A stretch of 64,000 bases of DNA from Riptortus pedestris. Lineage: Eukaryota > Arthropoda > Insecta > Hemiptera > Alydidae. The notes beneath the pieces were generated by a model. That model was given only the letters and a program-made list of their open reading frames with translations. It was not told where the DNA came from and searched no databases. Positions 29,161-41,376 of this stretch are shown piece after piece (position 1 is the first letter of the stretch; each line of letters begins with the position of its first letter). Both the position numbers and the translations under genes were made by a program. The stretch is taken from contig CM032229.1 in the NCBI GenBank assembly GCA_019009955.1, forward strand, positions 76,181,001 to 76,245,000, read 5' to 3'.

Positions 29161-31247
29161 GCTTGTATTTGTTTTAAAAAGATGTCAGTCAATCTTATTA
29201 TTTTTTGGCCCTCTGAAACGCCCACTCGACTTTCATGTTACGCTAGTATATTACTAATTATATCCTACTCAATATTTTGTCTTGTTTTCTTATGAAGTCA
29301 GAACAAGAGAATAGACTCTGAAATGACATCATTAGTCTGTTGTTAAAAATAGGAGTAAGGTGCTAAGATTATATAATTGAGGTAGCACAGTAGTGTAAAA
29401 AGAGCTTGTACTTATAAAAAGTATTTACAAGGTGGCTTCTGTTTTTATTATTATTTTATCCCAGTGTTTTTTTTGGATCACGATAAACAATTAAAAAAAT
29501 AAAGTCGTATTACGTTTAGGTTTATATATCTGAAAATAATAATCCAATTATTGTAAAGATAGACCTCTAGGCTATAAAGATTGGGAGGGAGAGACGTGGA
29601 ACTTATTTTAATAACATGGGAAAACACGAGAAATAAGAAATGTTTGAAGAGCTAAGTCAGGTTCTGGCGGTTTTACTGGAGTTCTCAGTCTATTTGTCTT
29701 TAGCTCGTCTTCAGGAGCCTACGTTTCATTTCTCCGAGAATTCCTCTCCCTCCAAAGTAAAAGTTTTATAGCTCAGCAGCCTGCCGCTATTTTATGGCCA
29801 CTATAAGCTTGTCTGTCACGTGCATTTTTACGCCCATTACCGAAGCAAAAAAATGTGTTAATAAAAAGTAGCTCAGCAGGAAGATTTGCTGGAGTAATAA
29901 ACATGATTTATTGACTTTTCATAGAACTTCGTTTCATACGATGCCATAACTCCTAAAAAATACCTTAATTAATATTTGATATAAAAAAAATAAGTGGCCT
30001 AAAAACTTGTCAATGATTAAGTAATTGGAGAAAGTTGAATGAATACAGCCTTAGAAAATAGAAAATATATTCTTGGTTCAACCAGAAAATAATCTATGTA
30101 ATCTGGGCAAATCAAAAAAATAATTTCTCGTAGTCTATGATTTGTTAAAGCAAGGCTGGGAATGAAAAAATTACAATAACTCCATGAAGTTAAAGAGTTG
30201 ATCAAATGAAGAATGAGGCCCCTAGGCACATCTTCGTGTCCACGTATATTATATAGGACGAATAGAAATAAATTTTACGTAAAAGAAAATTTATTATTAG
30301 TGACTGTTGCTATAAAAATTTGAAGAATTCAATACTTAGTTATATATATATATCTCAATTTTTAAATTAGCGGATTTCTTTTTATTTCTTGATTGGCTTA
30401 ACTCTACTTCTCATACTCTTTAACAATATATCACGAAATGCCATATTACAAACTAAACACCAAGTATTATTGTCATCGAATCTTAATAAATACGCTATTC
30501 GTCCTCAATGGGCATTTCCTAGGGCCTTCATTATTTATTTGATCAACGCCATAACTTCACAGAGTTATTGAAGTTTTTTCATTCCCAACCTTCATTTAAC
30601 TCTTGCACATGCGATTCTCACATTAAGCTAATATTTAACTAAAAATCTCATATCCTTATGAGTTTTATTTTTAATTAATATGTTACGTAGGGTTGTTATT
30701 AACGGAAAAGTAGACATTTTATCTCAATACGTACCCATTGTAAATCAGGTCAGGTTTTGTTGCCTCTGTGTGTTAGACTTCCGAGACGACCTGAGTATTA
30801 CAATCTTTAACAATCTGGTTTGAATCAACTGATGACCGTCACGGAAGATAAATACTATGAAGTATTACCTTGTATTTTTCTTTCGATTTAAATAAACAGA
30901 ACTATACTTATTATAGCCAATTCACATTCTTTAATTTATTCACGGCGTTCAGTCGGGCCTGTGTTATTCATTATATATAGATGAATATTCCCTTTTATCT
31001 TTTTCGATTTCTCTTCGTTTCTATAAATCGACGTATACTGACAGTTAACTATGAGTAAAGAGTCCTGGAGTATTCTTTTTTCATCCAAGCATCAAAGAAT
31101 CTACAGAATAAACAAACCAGATTCCCAGAAAACGTTAAAAATTCCCAAAATGAATCGCATGTTCTTTATCACTACGCCGTTACAAAATAGCCACAATAAA
31201 CTAGTTTTAACTAGTGACGTACATTATTCACGCACAATAAATACAAA
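29161..31247. other. Non-coding DNA with a motif-rich patch at ~29600-29900
   Basis: No gene. The 29600-29900 patch has balanced composition, a CACGTG E-box (in GTCACGTGCA) and a TTTTATGGCC posterior-Hox-like site. It may be regulatory, inferred from composition only. Confidence 0.35.
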
Positions 31248-31600
31248 TTCCGTCACTCAGAGGAAATAAACTAAGCAATTTTCTACCTACTGGAATTGGA
31301 CACTGACGATTTCATCAATCCACCTATGCCCTATTTCTCCCGCAATAAGAAGCTTACGTAAACAAAAATTGTATCTGGAAATGAGATGCTTATGACTGAG
31401 GTACTTGTAGAGAAAATCAGATGAGTAGGAGCGGAGGATGACAAATGTTTGAAACAAGTATAAACTAATACTTGTAGAAAATGACATTAACTAAGAGAGC
31501 TGATTCTCGTATTCTCTTAGGTAGTATCGATGGACATTTGAGGACCTTTTTTGAAAATCGCGTCGTGAATAGAACCTGGATAGCCGATTTCCCTTCATTT
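31248..31600 (+). mobile_element. Helentron-like repeat, internally deleted
   Basis: 5' end (CCGTCACTCAGAGG...AAACTAAGCAATTTTC) and 3' block (GGTAGTATCGATGGACATTTGAGG, AATCGCGTCGTGA) with most of the body and the AT core gone. Confidence 0.6.
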
Positions 31601-31664
31601 CCCATTGAAATGAAATGATACAGTATTCCAACAATATAAAAATACTTTACGACTAGAATTGGAC

Positions 31665-31885
31665 ATATGGGGTTAAAACCTTGATCCATGAATTCGATTC
31701 TCACCAGGGCAATAGTATTTAGTGACGAAATGATTAAATAGCGTTCTTAGTCCACCCTGGCTAGAATAGCTGATTTCCTTCAAGGGGATGTCTTCTAAAA
31801 GCTTTAATAATACCTTTAATAAAAAAATTAATAACTCGCCTCGGTTAGCCTTAGTAACACAATGTGTATGTTAATAAATAACAAC
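31665..31885 (+). mobile_element. Degenerate SINE with Helentron-like 3' end inside
   Basis: SINE head/B box (GAATTCGATTCTCACCAGGGCAA) and body (CCACCCTGGCTAGAA). Then AGCTGATTTCCTTCAAGGGGA...CTTCTAAAAG, which resembles the Helentron-like 3' palindrome (31766-31800). Then the SINE 3' block and tail (TTAATAAATAACAACAACG). Confidence 0.6.
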
Positions 31886-32639
31886 AACGTATGGAGTTAC
31901 CAAATACGTAAATTGTAAACTAAATCATTGCCGTAACTTGTAATTTTAGATTGTCATAATTTTAAAACTTAATGACTCTTTGCTTTATCTCACTTTGTAT
32001 TATACAATGATTAAAATTAATAATAAATAAAATACAGATTCAGTTTTTCTTACACGATTGGATTCAATGTTATTTGATCACGTCCACAATATGCTACTAT
32101 GGCTAGAACGATTGGATCATATATGTTAAAAGAGATATACAATATTTTTTGTTAATCCTCTTGAAGATTTCCTATGAAATTCACAAACGGGAGATTTATG
32201 GTAAATTTAAGCTTTATTGGTAGAGCGATGTTTTATCAAATGTTCTACAGAAGTTTTGATATCATTAAAGCAATTGAAGTAACAGTAAATCAACATAATA
32301 AAAACAAAATTGAGAGTGAGGCAAAGAGAATTGTTCAGCATTAGGTTTAAATCAACATCCCAAAGGTAGTTTTATTTGAATTCCAGGGTTAAGTCCTATA
32401 CCAACAATTGGATAAATACCACATGTCTTTTTTAACTTTGTGTACCTAGCAACCCAAAAAAATTAAATTCGAATAATACGGAATAGCTCAAGAGAATTAG
32501 TAAATCATCATTAGCAAAATATAATTATTATTAGATTCATAATAAATGAATATTTAAAATAAAAAGTGTTCCAGTCAGTTGAGTACTGCTGAAACTAAGC
32601 ACGGTCAGATAAGAAAAGAAGTATCTTTAAAATACCAAC
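31886..32639. other. AT-rich non-coding DNA
   Basis: Nothing recognised. Confidence 0.4.
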
Positions 32640-32640
32640 C

Positions 32641-32671
<31 letters not shown>

Positions 32672-32820
32672 AATATATAAATATATATGTATATATATTT
32701 TTTTTCGTTATCCACTAGGTAGGATCGATGGACATAAGAAGAAATTTTCGAAAATAGCGTTATCACTAGAACCTGAATAATAGCTGATATTCCCTTAAAT
32801 CTCCTGAAAATTATCCATGA
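32640..32820 (+). mobile_element. Helentron-like repeat, AT core and 3' end
   Basis: AT core 32641-32695, then CGTTATCCACTAGGTAGGATCG, the CGATGGACAT block, and a decayed palindrome (GATATTCCCTTAAATCTCC). Confidence 0.65.
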
Positions 32821-33586
32821 GATTGTTAATCCAGCTTCCGGGGAACATGGATTTTATTTTCAAAGTCCTTCTTCTTCAGCTCATGTGAAGGCAGAATCCG
32901 TTCCTAATATTGTACTAAGAATATTAAAACACACCTCATCCTTAAGCAGACTGAAAAAATTGGAGATATTAAGAGTCTTACGTCTTACATAAAGAATCCT
33001 TAAAGAGATAAATAAAGAAAATTAAACTCCACTGGGAAAGCTGTGAAAAGTCACTCAGGAGCCCCATCCCTTAATTAAATATCACGAATATTCAATTCAT
33101 AAATCATCAAACATAGATTTGCGTTTTTAATTAAATTAATACCTAATTATTAATAACGTATTACCGCATTAATAAACTAGATCTTCTTTAGAAAAACTCT
33201 GAAATTTTTATTATATCTTGTCCATAGAATGTTGATTGAAATTGGAATCCTTTTTACTAAGTAATTTAAAGTTTTATTCTCCTCCATTTAATCAAAAGTT
33301 TCGTAATATAAACTCAGGAAGAAACTTTCTATTACTACCGAAATAATCCAATCCAAATCTTTTTAAAAGGTTCACACGAAATTAAAAATTACTTATTAGT
33401 ATTGAAGCCAGGAAAGCGTCTAGAGTAATACATTATAATCTACACCTCCCCAAGCCAATAATGTGTTTGAATGCAAAAATGGTCTCCAAATATTAACCTG
33501 ATAAATGACCTATTGAAATGTTTCGTTTCACAATATTACTACAGAATTGAACTATCTACTTAACTGTCCTTATCCTTTGAGGTTGT
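32821..33586. other. AT-rich non-coding DNA
   Basis: Nothing recognised. Confidence 0.4.
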
Positions 33587-33665
33587 CAGTCACGTTGGCT
33601 GAAATGAAACTTGATCATGCCAACGTTTCGGTTCAATATATTACCTTTGTCACGGCTTCAGAGAA
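33587..33665 (-). ncRNA. Degenerate hammerhead-ribozyme-like / Penelope-type motif
   Basis: On the minus strand: GTGACAAAGGT (compare the hammerhead CTGANGA core), a loop, ACC-GAAAC, then a perfect 8-bp stem ACGTTGGC/GCCAACGT (33619-33626 and 33592-33599) enclosing a 19-nt loop, followed by TGAC. The GAAAC and both stems II and III are recognisable. The CTGANGA core is damaged and the cleavage position reads TG rather than UH, so I do not expect activity. Such motifs mark the terminal regions of Penelope-like elements. Confidence 0.4.
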
Positions 33666-35279
33666 CTTCCTTTTACGGCCATCTTTCACATACTTTTTTC
33701 CTGTTTTTTAATTAAGCACCATCTAAGCTAAATTTTCACTCGAGGGTGCCTAAAGATTTCAAAGGTCTATAGCGCAACCGGAAAAAAATAAAAATAAATA
33801 TATATACAATATACAATACATGCCTACAATATCTATTATCTCCTTTTTTATTGTATATTTTCATAAATGATACACCTACACTTAACACTATATATATTAG
33901 TATACGAGGGGGGTTATGAGATTGAAGATATTGAAAGAAGTGAGATACGAAAGTTATACAAAGAAACTCATTACGGGGCGTGTTTTTCGACCTAAAGAAA
34001 GCTTTTCAATTTGGACTTTATAATAAAGCTCTTTTTGTTATTAGTAAGCCCATGGCCTCTTCGAGAGCATGTAATTAAAATATATTCAGCCCTCGGCATT
34101 GGTTTTCTCCGACAACAAAATAAACGTTGAAAATATTTATAAATATATATTAAAATTATGCATTCTGTGAATATTAATGTATGTATAATCAAAATATTTT
34201 ACTCCACTCGTCTATCGGATTACGACGTGGTGTCTTCCTCTTGAAAACATTTCATTTCATTTTACTCTCATTTCCATCTGCATGAAAATGTTGTAAGTCG
34301 AGATCTAACTTGAATTGTTTCGTTATAAATATACCTTTTTTTATTAAGCTACCAATAGTATAATCTACTAATTATTGATCACTGGTACACTGGAATTTGT
34401 CGTAGCTAATTTCAGTTTCTTTCAAAAGTCTAAAATATTCATTTTAGTAATTTCTAGGCAATTTGATTATTATGAAAAAAATAAGCACTTATTTGATATG
34501 GATAAGGAGTTTTTTTGATAATGCAAACTTATTTGATATGGACTAATTGTCTCATGCTCAATAAATTCTTGCAACAGCTGGAAGGGGAAAAATAATAAAG
34601 GGATTGCAGTCGGTTCGTGTTTGGTAGGGATTGCGTGAACTTTACTGAGTGTAGGGGAGATTCGTTAACTAACGTTACTGACCCTGGAGGCGGGTTAAGT
34701 CCGCAATAATGCCTGTTAAATTTTTGGTGACACGCTCGCGATCAATAGTCGACCACGCACTCGGGGCCAAGTTCCTTGTGATTCAGACAATTATCAAATG
34801 GATATTCGCCAATACAAACGAACAAGGAGACAGAACATTGGGATATCATGTTCTTGAAGATTTACTAAAATGATTCGTTTCAGTTAGATAAGATTCATGA
34901 CAAAGATAAGAAATTATCACAGCATAGCGACGCTATGCGGTAAGGTAATGCATTTCTTAATAACTAAAAATAAATTATTATTATGGGGAGGTTATTATCC
35001 AGATAACGGGGGAAATTTTAACCAATGTGAATTTTTTAATCATGACATATTTTAAGGGGAATTTAAAAATTTGCTCACTAATCTAACAGTATCAAAAAGT
35101 ACCTCCTGTTGTAGGTTTTTAATAATTTTCTATTGACAGATTTAATTTTATGGTACCGATTATTGTTGTTTTTGGAACTAGTCTACTTGTACTCAAGATA
35201 ATAGCCGTAATTGTGCTACTAACAGTTCCTATACTTCTTTAAGCTCAATAGCTAATTTTTGTTATTTTCTTAATTCTTA
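33666..35279. other. Non-coding DNA
   Basis: No gene seen. A GC-richer patch at about 34600-34800 has no recognisable product. Confidence 0.4.
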
Positions 35280-35289
35280 GCATAGAATT

Positions 35290-35640
35290 TTAGAATATTC
35301 TGATCTTTAGCACTGCAATGTCAATATCGAGAATATCATGCTTATTATAATGGATATTATGATCAATTATCATCGCTTCATCCCGATAAATGTTAACATT
35401 ATCTTTTTCTAATAATTTGTTGGAATTATAGCGATAAGAAGCGACTTTCTTCTCTATCATACTGACTTCTTGATGGTATACTTTTGCCACGTTATCGTGC
35501 CTTTCGCACCCAGCAAGTACAACACATCCAGCCGTACTATATTGAACGGACTCATAAGTTTTGATGCATAATCTACATTTGTCTGAGATACAGTCCTTAA
35601 CGTCCGTACGATCAGTTGGCAATATCTTGGTCTTGGACAA
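35290..35640 (-). pseudogene. LINE relic with restriction-like endonuclease domain
   Basis: Minus-strand frame with KCRLC, a following SVQYSTAGC (the CCHC-type finger with H replaced), RHDNVAKVYHQ, then NKHDILDIDIAV in the place of the PD...D catalytic pair. This order (zinc finger, RHN-like motif, PD/D nuclease) is that of the C-terminal endonuclease in R2/R4/Dong-type LINEs. Key residues are altered (finger H to Y, PD to HD), so it is dead. No reverse transcriptase part is left. Confidence 0.6.
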
Positions 35641-35659
35641 CAGTAATGAAACCTTATAC

Positions 35660-35705
35660 TATAATTATTATTATTGTTATTCAATAAAGGCTTGAAGCCT
35701 GTTGT
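35660..35705 (-). repeat. TAA-type element tail with small hairpin
   Basis: ATTATTATTATTGTTATTCAATAAA then AGGCTTGAAGCCT on the plus strand. On the minus strand this reads as a hairpin followed by (AATAAT)n, like a LINE or SINE 3' end. Confidence 0.4.
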
Positions 35706-37313
35706 TTAAATGAGACGAAGAATTAGCCCTTTCGTTTATACTAGGTTATTACCTACTAATTTGTAAGAATAAATATTATTATTCCAAACGCTGGTCAGAA
35801 TTAAATTTTCAAATATATATTTTTACATTCCATTTTATGATTAGCAAAATGCTACCTCTACAGAACACATCCTGCGTTAACAGCCACCTGTTGTAATAAT
35901 AACTATGTTGGTAACGTAGGTGAACATTTCTCTATCCGTTCAGCTTAAAGAGGAACTAAATATTTAATTTCTTCAATTATATTCCAAAATCACCTAATAA
36001 ACTGCATACATTAAGCAAATTAAAATATGCTTGTATTAATTAACTATACCTATTTCCCAAGGATGTTTTTACATTTCATTTCACATAATATATACCTTAA
36101 AAATATGAAGAGTACCTAAAATGTATTTGATAGAAATAAAGTATTGAGAAAAACATTAAAAAAACATACAAATACTCACACACAATCAAACACTAACACT
36201 GACACAGTTAAATTTAATGTTTTTGCATGCTTCAACGTTTTGGTGTATGTTATTTAATCAAATTGTTGATGTTGAAGGATTACGGGGTAAAGTTGGATTA
36301 ATGCTCATTTTTTTTTTTTTCCAAACCTTTCAGTATGTATTTGATTGTAATGTCTTATATATTATAATATCGTTTAGACGTGTATGGGTCAGGCTTTCAT
36401 AGGTGAACATTATAATTGCTCAAATTGAAGTATTACGGTTAAGAATGAACTCATGACCATGTCTATTTAATTTTTGATTATATATTTTATTTTCATATAT
36501 TGTATCTTATTATGTTATATTGTTTGTTCCTATTAAAAACATATATAAATATAAAGCAGAATGAAACTATAGCCACCTCAACTGTAGGAACAATATACTT
36601 TATTCAGATCAATATATTTGAAAATCTTGTTTTCTGATATACATACAAATGAAGAGAATAAAAGGGCATGAGGCACAAATAGGCCAAAAAAATGGCCGGA
36701 AACAATTTAAACTGATCTGTCACGTTTTAAATTTAAATTTTTCCAGTTTTTCCTGGGAACTTCATCTCTCATGGGGTGGTAACGCTATTATTTTTTTTTT
36801 TCATTAAATAGTTTAAATAGGTTCATTTTATGAAGATAGACAATAAAACATTAGAATGTGTTCCCCTTAAATAGGCAAAGAGAAGAATAGAATATTTATT
36901 TTTAAATGGATGAGAACGGAGAAATGGAAAAATAATACTGTAGTATTATTTACATTACATATAATGTATTATTTACATTACATTATATTGTAATGTAAGC
37001 TTCTAAAATAATAGTCATATTAGACGTATGTAACCAGGAACAATAGAGTTCTACTTCAAGGGAATAAAAGTGAGAAAAAGGTCTATTCATATGTAACCTA
37101 TTAGCAGTATGAATTCCATGATGCAATTCTTAGAACATATAAAAAATTGTAAATCTACAAAAAAAATAATTAGAAGTAAAATAATATTTTTATAAACTTC
37201 TGGAATTGTGGACTTTTTTCTAATTTGAATAAATTCAAGGATCACAAATTTAAGCGCTATTTAAAAAAAATGAAGAAAAGTTCGTAATAATAAGGAAGCA
37301 GACAAAATTATAT
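35706..37313. other. AT-rich non-coding DNA
   Basis: No gene or clear repeat. Short palindromic ATAATGTATTATTTACATTACATTA-type runs near 36940-36990. Confidence 0.4.
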
Positions 37314-37520
37314 GGGGGCTCAGGTTGGCCACGTGAGTTAAGGTGTTGGTCTTATTCTCATATAGTAAACCTTGAGTGGCCAGTTTAATTCCCGCCTGGG
37401 CAATGGAAACTTCTTGAGTGTCGAATTCATTAAATAGAATTCTTAGACCCACCCTGGCTGGAAAGGGTGGTAATATGTAGTTAGCCAGTCCCAATTAGTC
37501 ATATTAGCTATATTATTTAT
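37314..37520 (+). mobile_element. SINE, moderately degenerate
   Basis: GGGGGCTCAGGTTGGCCACG head, B-box variant CAGTTTAATTCCCGCC, CACCCTGGCTGGAAAGGGTGG body; tail mostly lost. Confidence 0.8.
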
Positions 37521-38191
37521 GAGGAGGTCCATAAATAAAAATTATATGTACGAGTTGTAACTAAAGGAACAGTTAAAATATATTGAACATAATTTTATAA
37601 AATAGGAATACAAAAAATACAATTATTAAATCACTAATGAACTATATCTTGAGCTGTCTCTTGTGTTATTGCCTCGCTTATGCAAATAGTTTGGACGCGT
37701 GCGTGTGTGTGAGTTGGCGAAAGAAAATCTGTAAATATGAACTGACCGAAAGAAGTGTTAGCCGTTGGCGGGTGTACTTTGATGTGAGGTACTGAGCCCA
37801 TGCCTGCCCTGCTTGGTACTGCCGTGACTGCTCCAAACCCTTATCGCCACTCCAGCCGCCACGTCACCTTGCCCCTCTCCAGCTCAAATGAAACCCAAGG
37901 ATTTATTAATTACGACCCCCCCCCCACCACTCGACATAATTAAAAAGAAATATGGAATATAATATAAACATTTTAAAAATCTCACAGTATATTTCAGCTC
38001 AATCCGCTTTGCCTTTCTTGATCTAAATGGGCCATCTTTGCTTTTTTGGGGTAACAGCTTCCCTTACATTTGTAATGGCATGTCTTAAACATAAGATTCT
38101 GAACTATATTTAATTAGGTTTGTTTCTACTTTAAAAAAATACAAAAAAAAATAAGCTACTCTATGCTCTATGACATTGTTGGATTCAAAAT

Positions 38192-38193
<2 letters not shown>
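37521..38193. other. Non-coding DNA
   Basis: No gene. A C-rich patch lies at 37790-37930. Confidence 0.4.

Positions 38194-38257
<64 letters not shown>
38194..38257. repeat. (AT)n microsatellite
   Basis: Pure TA run. Confidence 0.95.
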
Positions 38258-38258
<1 letters not shown>

Positions 38259-38596
38259 GATGCACACACACATAAGTTATGCGGATTTAAGTAAACCCCC
38301 ATTCCTACTCATGTAATAATAACAATAATCTGTTATATAATGAACTACTTTATTCGAAGTTTTAATACTAAACATTGTTTTCAACAGATATTTACTAGAT
38401 TAGATACATACAAATATTTTGTGTGATGATGTCATCAGTTAAGATTTTCCAATCTTGACTCGAAGATGTTTATTGAGAAGTGCGTTTCTCTAGCTATAAC
38501 AGACTTTGTTTTTCATAAGGCAATACACGTTATAAAAATTTCGTTCATCCAAGTTTCGTGTCTCTTAGATTTCAAATAACTCGGTTAGGTATTCCT

Positions 38597-38601
<5 letters not shown>

Positions 38602-38636
<35 letters not shown>
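38602..38636. repeat. (AT)n microsatellite
   Basis: Pure TA run. Confidence 0.95.
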
Positions 38637-38639
<3 letters not shown>

Positions 38640-38640
<1 letters not shown>

Positions 38641-39499
38641 GTATAAGAAGAAAAGCTCTTTATTAAAACTTTAAGTGTGGTTGCTCACCTATGCTGACTA
38701 ATCAGCTTAATTATCAGCCACATGACTTTAAAGAATTAAAAATGAAAGTAAAAGTTAATGAAATAAAAGTTGAGTTAAAATCAAATTAATAAGTTTGGGA
38801 CAATATTTAAACCAAAAAACTTTAATATGGATATAATATAAAAATATAAAGAAAACAAAAAATACATATAAATTATTATTGAAAAAAATAGTAAAAATTA
38901 GAAAAAAAAATCTTACTTCCATTTTTTCATCAAAATACTCCATTAGCATATGAAAAATGGAATATTTTAATATATTTCTGTTACTATAGGAACACAATAT
39001 AAACGTAATAAAAACATGACGAAGTCTTGTCAACCCAAAAGAGTGTAGTGTTTGGTTGATAAACCAATACAAAAACCAAGCAAATAATGAAATTTCAGTG
39101 TTACTTAAATGTGAATATTAAATATTTTATGCTTACCAATAGTAGTGTGGGTTTATTAGTGTTGAGTACTGAAATAATATGATCAGAACAATAATGAATT
39201 ATAACTGAACGGAGAGGCACATCAATGAACTACATGACCGTATCGGATGTCAATCAATAAGGGGTCAAAAGCCCATGAACAATATACTCGACAATGTATA
39301 CATCTACACATTCCATTATTGTATTGTGGGAAAAATTGATTTTTTTTCTCTTTTGTATTTCTCATTGCTTAGTCAATTATGTATAAAAGCTCTACTATAA
39401 TGAAACTCACTCATTACCACTAATACTAAACCGTTATTTTCAATCAAATAAATACTTTCGGTTAATTGATTGGTTATCACGATAGACTACCACTTTGGA
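38640..39499. other. AT-rich non-coding DNA
   Basis: Nothing recognised. Confidence 0.4.
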
Positions 39500-40370
39500 A
39501 ATTATTATTATGTATTGTGTTATTCTTTTCTACTCCATCCTTGGCTTTATAGATTATTATTATGCACGCTGCTGTTGTTCAATTCTACTCCATCCTTGGC
39601 CTTATAGATTATTACTATACATGCTGCTGTTTTTCCCTTCTACCCCATCTTTGGCCTTATAGATTATTATTATACACGCTGCTGTTATTCTCTTCTACTC
39701 CATCCTTGGCATTACAGATTATTATTATACACACTGCTGTTATTCCCTTCTACTCCATCCTTGGCATTATAGATTATTATTATACACGCTGCTGTTATTC
39801 CCTTCTACCCCATCCTTGGCCTTATAGATTATTATTATACACGCTGCTTTTATTCCCTTTCTACCCCATCCTTGGCATTACAGATTATTATTATACACAC
39901 TGCTGTTATTCTCTTCTACTCCATCCTTGGCATTACAGATTATTATTATACACACTGCTGTTATTCTCTTCTACTCCATCCTTGGCATTACAGATTAATA
40001 TTATACACGCTGCTGTTATTCCCTTCTACTCCATCCTTGGCATTATAGATTATTATTAAACACACTGCTGTTATTCTCTTCTACTCCATCCTTGGCATTA
40101 CAAATTAATATTATACACGCTGCTGTTATTCCCTTCTACTCCATCTTTGGCCTTATAGATTATTATTATACACGTTGCTGGTATTCCTTTCTACTCAATC
40201 ATTGGCCTTATAGATGATTATTATACACGCTGCTGTTATTCCTTTCTACTCCATCGTTGGCCTTATAGATTATTATTATACACGTTGCTGGTATTCCTTT
40301 CTACTCAATCATTGGCCTTATACATTATTATTATACACGTTGCTGGTATTCCTTTCTACTCCATCCTTGG
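39500..40370 (+). repeat. 55-bp minisatellite, about 16 units
   Basis: Unit contains CTGCTGTTATTCCCTTCTAC, then TCCATCCTTGGCATTATAGA and TTATTATTATACACG. Successive CTGCTG starts at 39624, 39679, 39734 and 39789 give the period. Because 55 is not a multiple of three, the long open frame across it is accidental. The array resumes at 40875 after an insertion. Confidence 0.95.
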
Positions 40371-40866
40371 CAGTGGCGGCTCGTAGCTAAAATTAGCGGG
40401 GGTGCTGCTCCAGAAAATATTTAGCCTTTGTTTTAAAATTGTGTAAAAGGAAACAAACATGTATAAAAAGAATATTTATTCAGAAACTTGATAAATTCCT
40501 AAATGACCAAAATCAAACATTTTTTACTTACTTTAACCTAAATTGTTACAGTTCAAGCTTAATCTATTCTGTCGGCACTGCGGGAAAGACTCTCTATCCC
40601 TTGTGGAGCTTCCTCTGAGGGCATGCGCACAACAGCCAAACACCTCGCAGCTGGAACTGTGAAGCGTACAGTTCCATACAAAGATTTTTGTATCTTTTTT
40701 CATAAACTGGGGGATGGTTACTGCATTAAGCTTAAGGATTATATATTATACAAGTATAAAGAAAGAATTAAAGAATAAAGGCTCATTATATTAAATGTTA
40801 CAGATAATATCGAGTGAAATTTGGCGGTGCTGCAGTTCCACAGTGCCTATACGCGAGTCGCCACTG
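40371..40866. mobile_element. hAT-like non-autonomous DNA element with 8-bp target duplication
   Basis: 496 bp with ends CAGTGGCGGCTCG / CGAGTCGCCACTG (imperfect inverted repeat, one mismatch in the first 13). Flanks are ATCCTTGG (40363-40370) and ATCTTTGG (40867-40874), an 8-bp duplication with one difference, the size made by hAT transposases. It contains no coding sequence. It landed inside a minisatellite unit, so the original sequence can be read from neighbouring units. Confidence 0.85.
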
Positions 40867-40874
40867 ATCTTTGG

Positions 40875-40975
40875 CCTTATAGATTATTATTATACACGCT
40901 GCTGTTATTCCCTTCTACTCCATTCTTCCAATTACTATTATACATGCTGTTTTTTTAATCCCTTTTCTTCCCCAT
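40875..40975 (+). repeat. 55-bp minisatellite, last ~2 units
   Basis: Continues the array after the hAT-like element; the last unit is shortened and mutated. Confidence 0.9.
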
Positions 40976-41290
40976 CCTGAATACTGAATATACAATAGAA
41001 ATAAAAAATGTACTAAGAACTGTAAGAAAAGAGAACTAAATTGGAACGTAGGAGCGTTATATAGCATAGGAGATTAAGTATTATTCTTTAAAAAAGAATT
41101 ATTTAGGGTATATGATTAGTCAAAGTCATTTGATTGTTAATTGAGTGTGAACAAGGTGACCGGGACCAGTAGCAAAAGAAAAGGAATTTATTCACAGAAT
41201 ATTAATTTTTCGTGATTAAAAATGGAATCGTGTAATATTTCCAACTCAATTTGTCTAATTACAAATCATTATCTGTAAAATTTGACGTAC

Positions 41291-41376
41291 CTCCAATTAT
41301 AACCTTCCTGTCTCCTCCATTCATGGTGGTCATAGGCTGCTCCTGTAAAACTTGTGGAATGATTCGCGTCGCCATC
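41291..41376 (-). CDS. 5' coding exon of an unidentified gene
   Basis: On the minus strand, a pyrimidine-rich TTATTTTCAG acceptor is followed by G-ATG and 28 uninterrupted codons (MATRIIPQVL..., ending in KVIIG) and then a donor, GAG|GTACGTC. The exon ends in phase 1. Its GC content and codon look contrast with the AT-rich flanks. An acceptor just before the ATG implies an upstream untranslated exon. Downstream exons must lie at lower coordinates or outside the window; I found none. I do not recognise the protein. Nearby repeat-free sequence (41600-42060, 46900-47540) would then be intronic or upstream. Confidence 0.6.

Noticed and set aside
39562..40059. 165-codon frame of repeated leucine/tyrosine-rich segments
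   Set aside because: It crosses a 55-bp minisatellite; the unit is not a multiple of three and the frame has no start context or splice support.
39500..40370. CRISPR-like array of regularly spaced repeats
   Set aside because: Units are directly joined with no unique spacers, and the DNA is eukaryotic.
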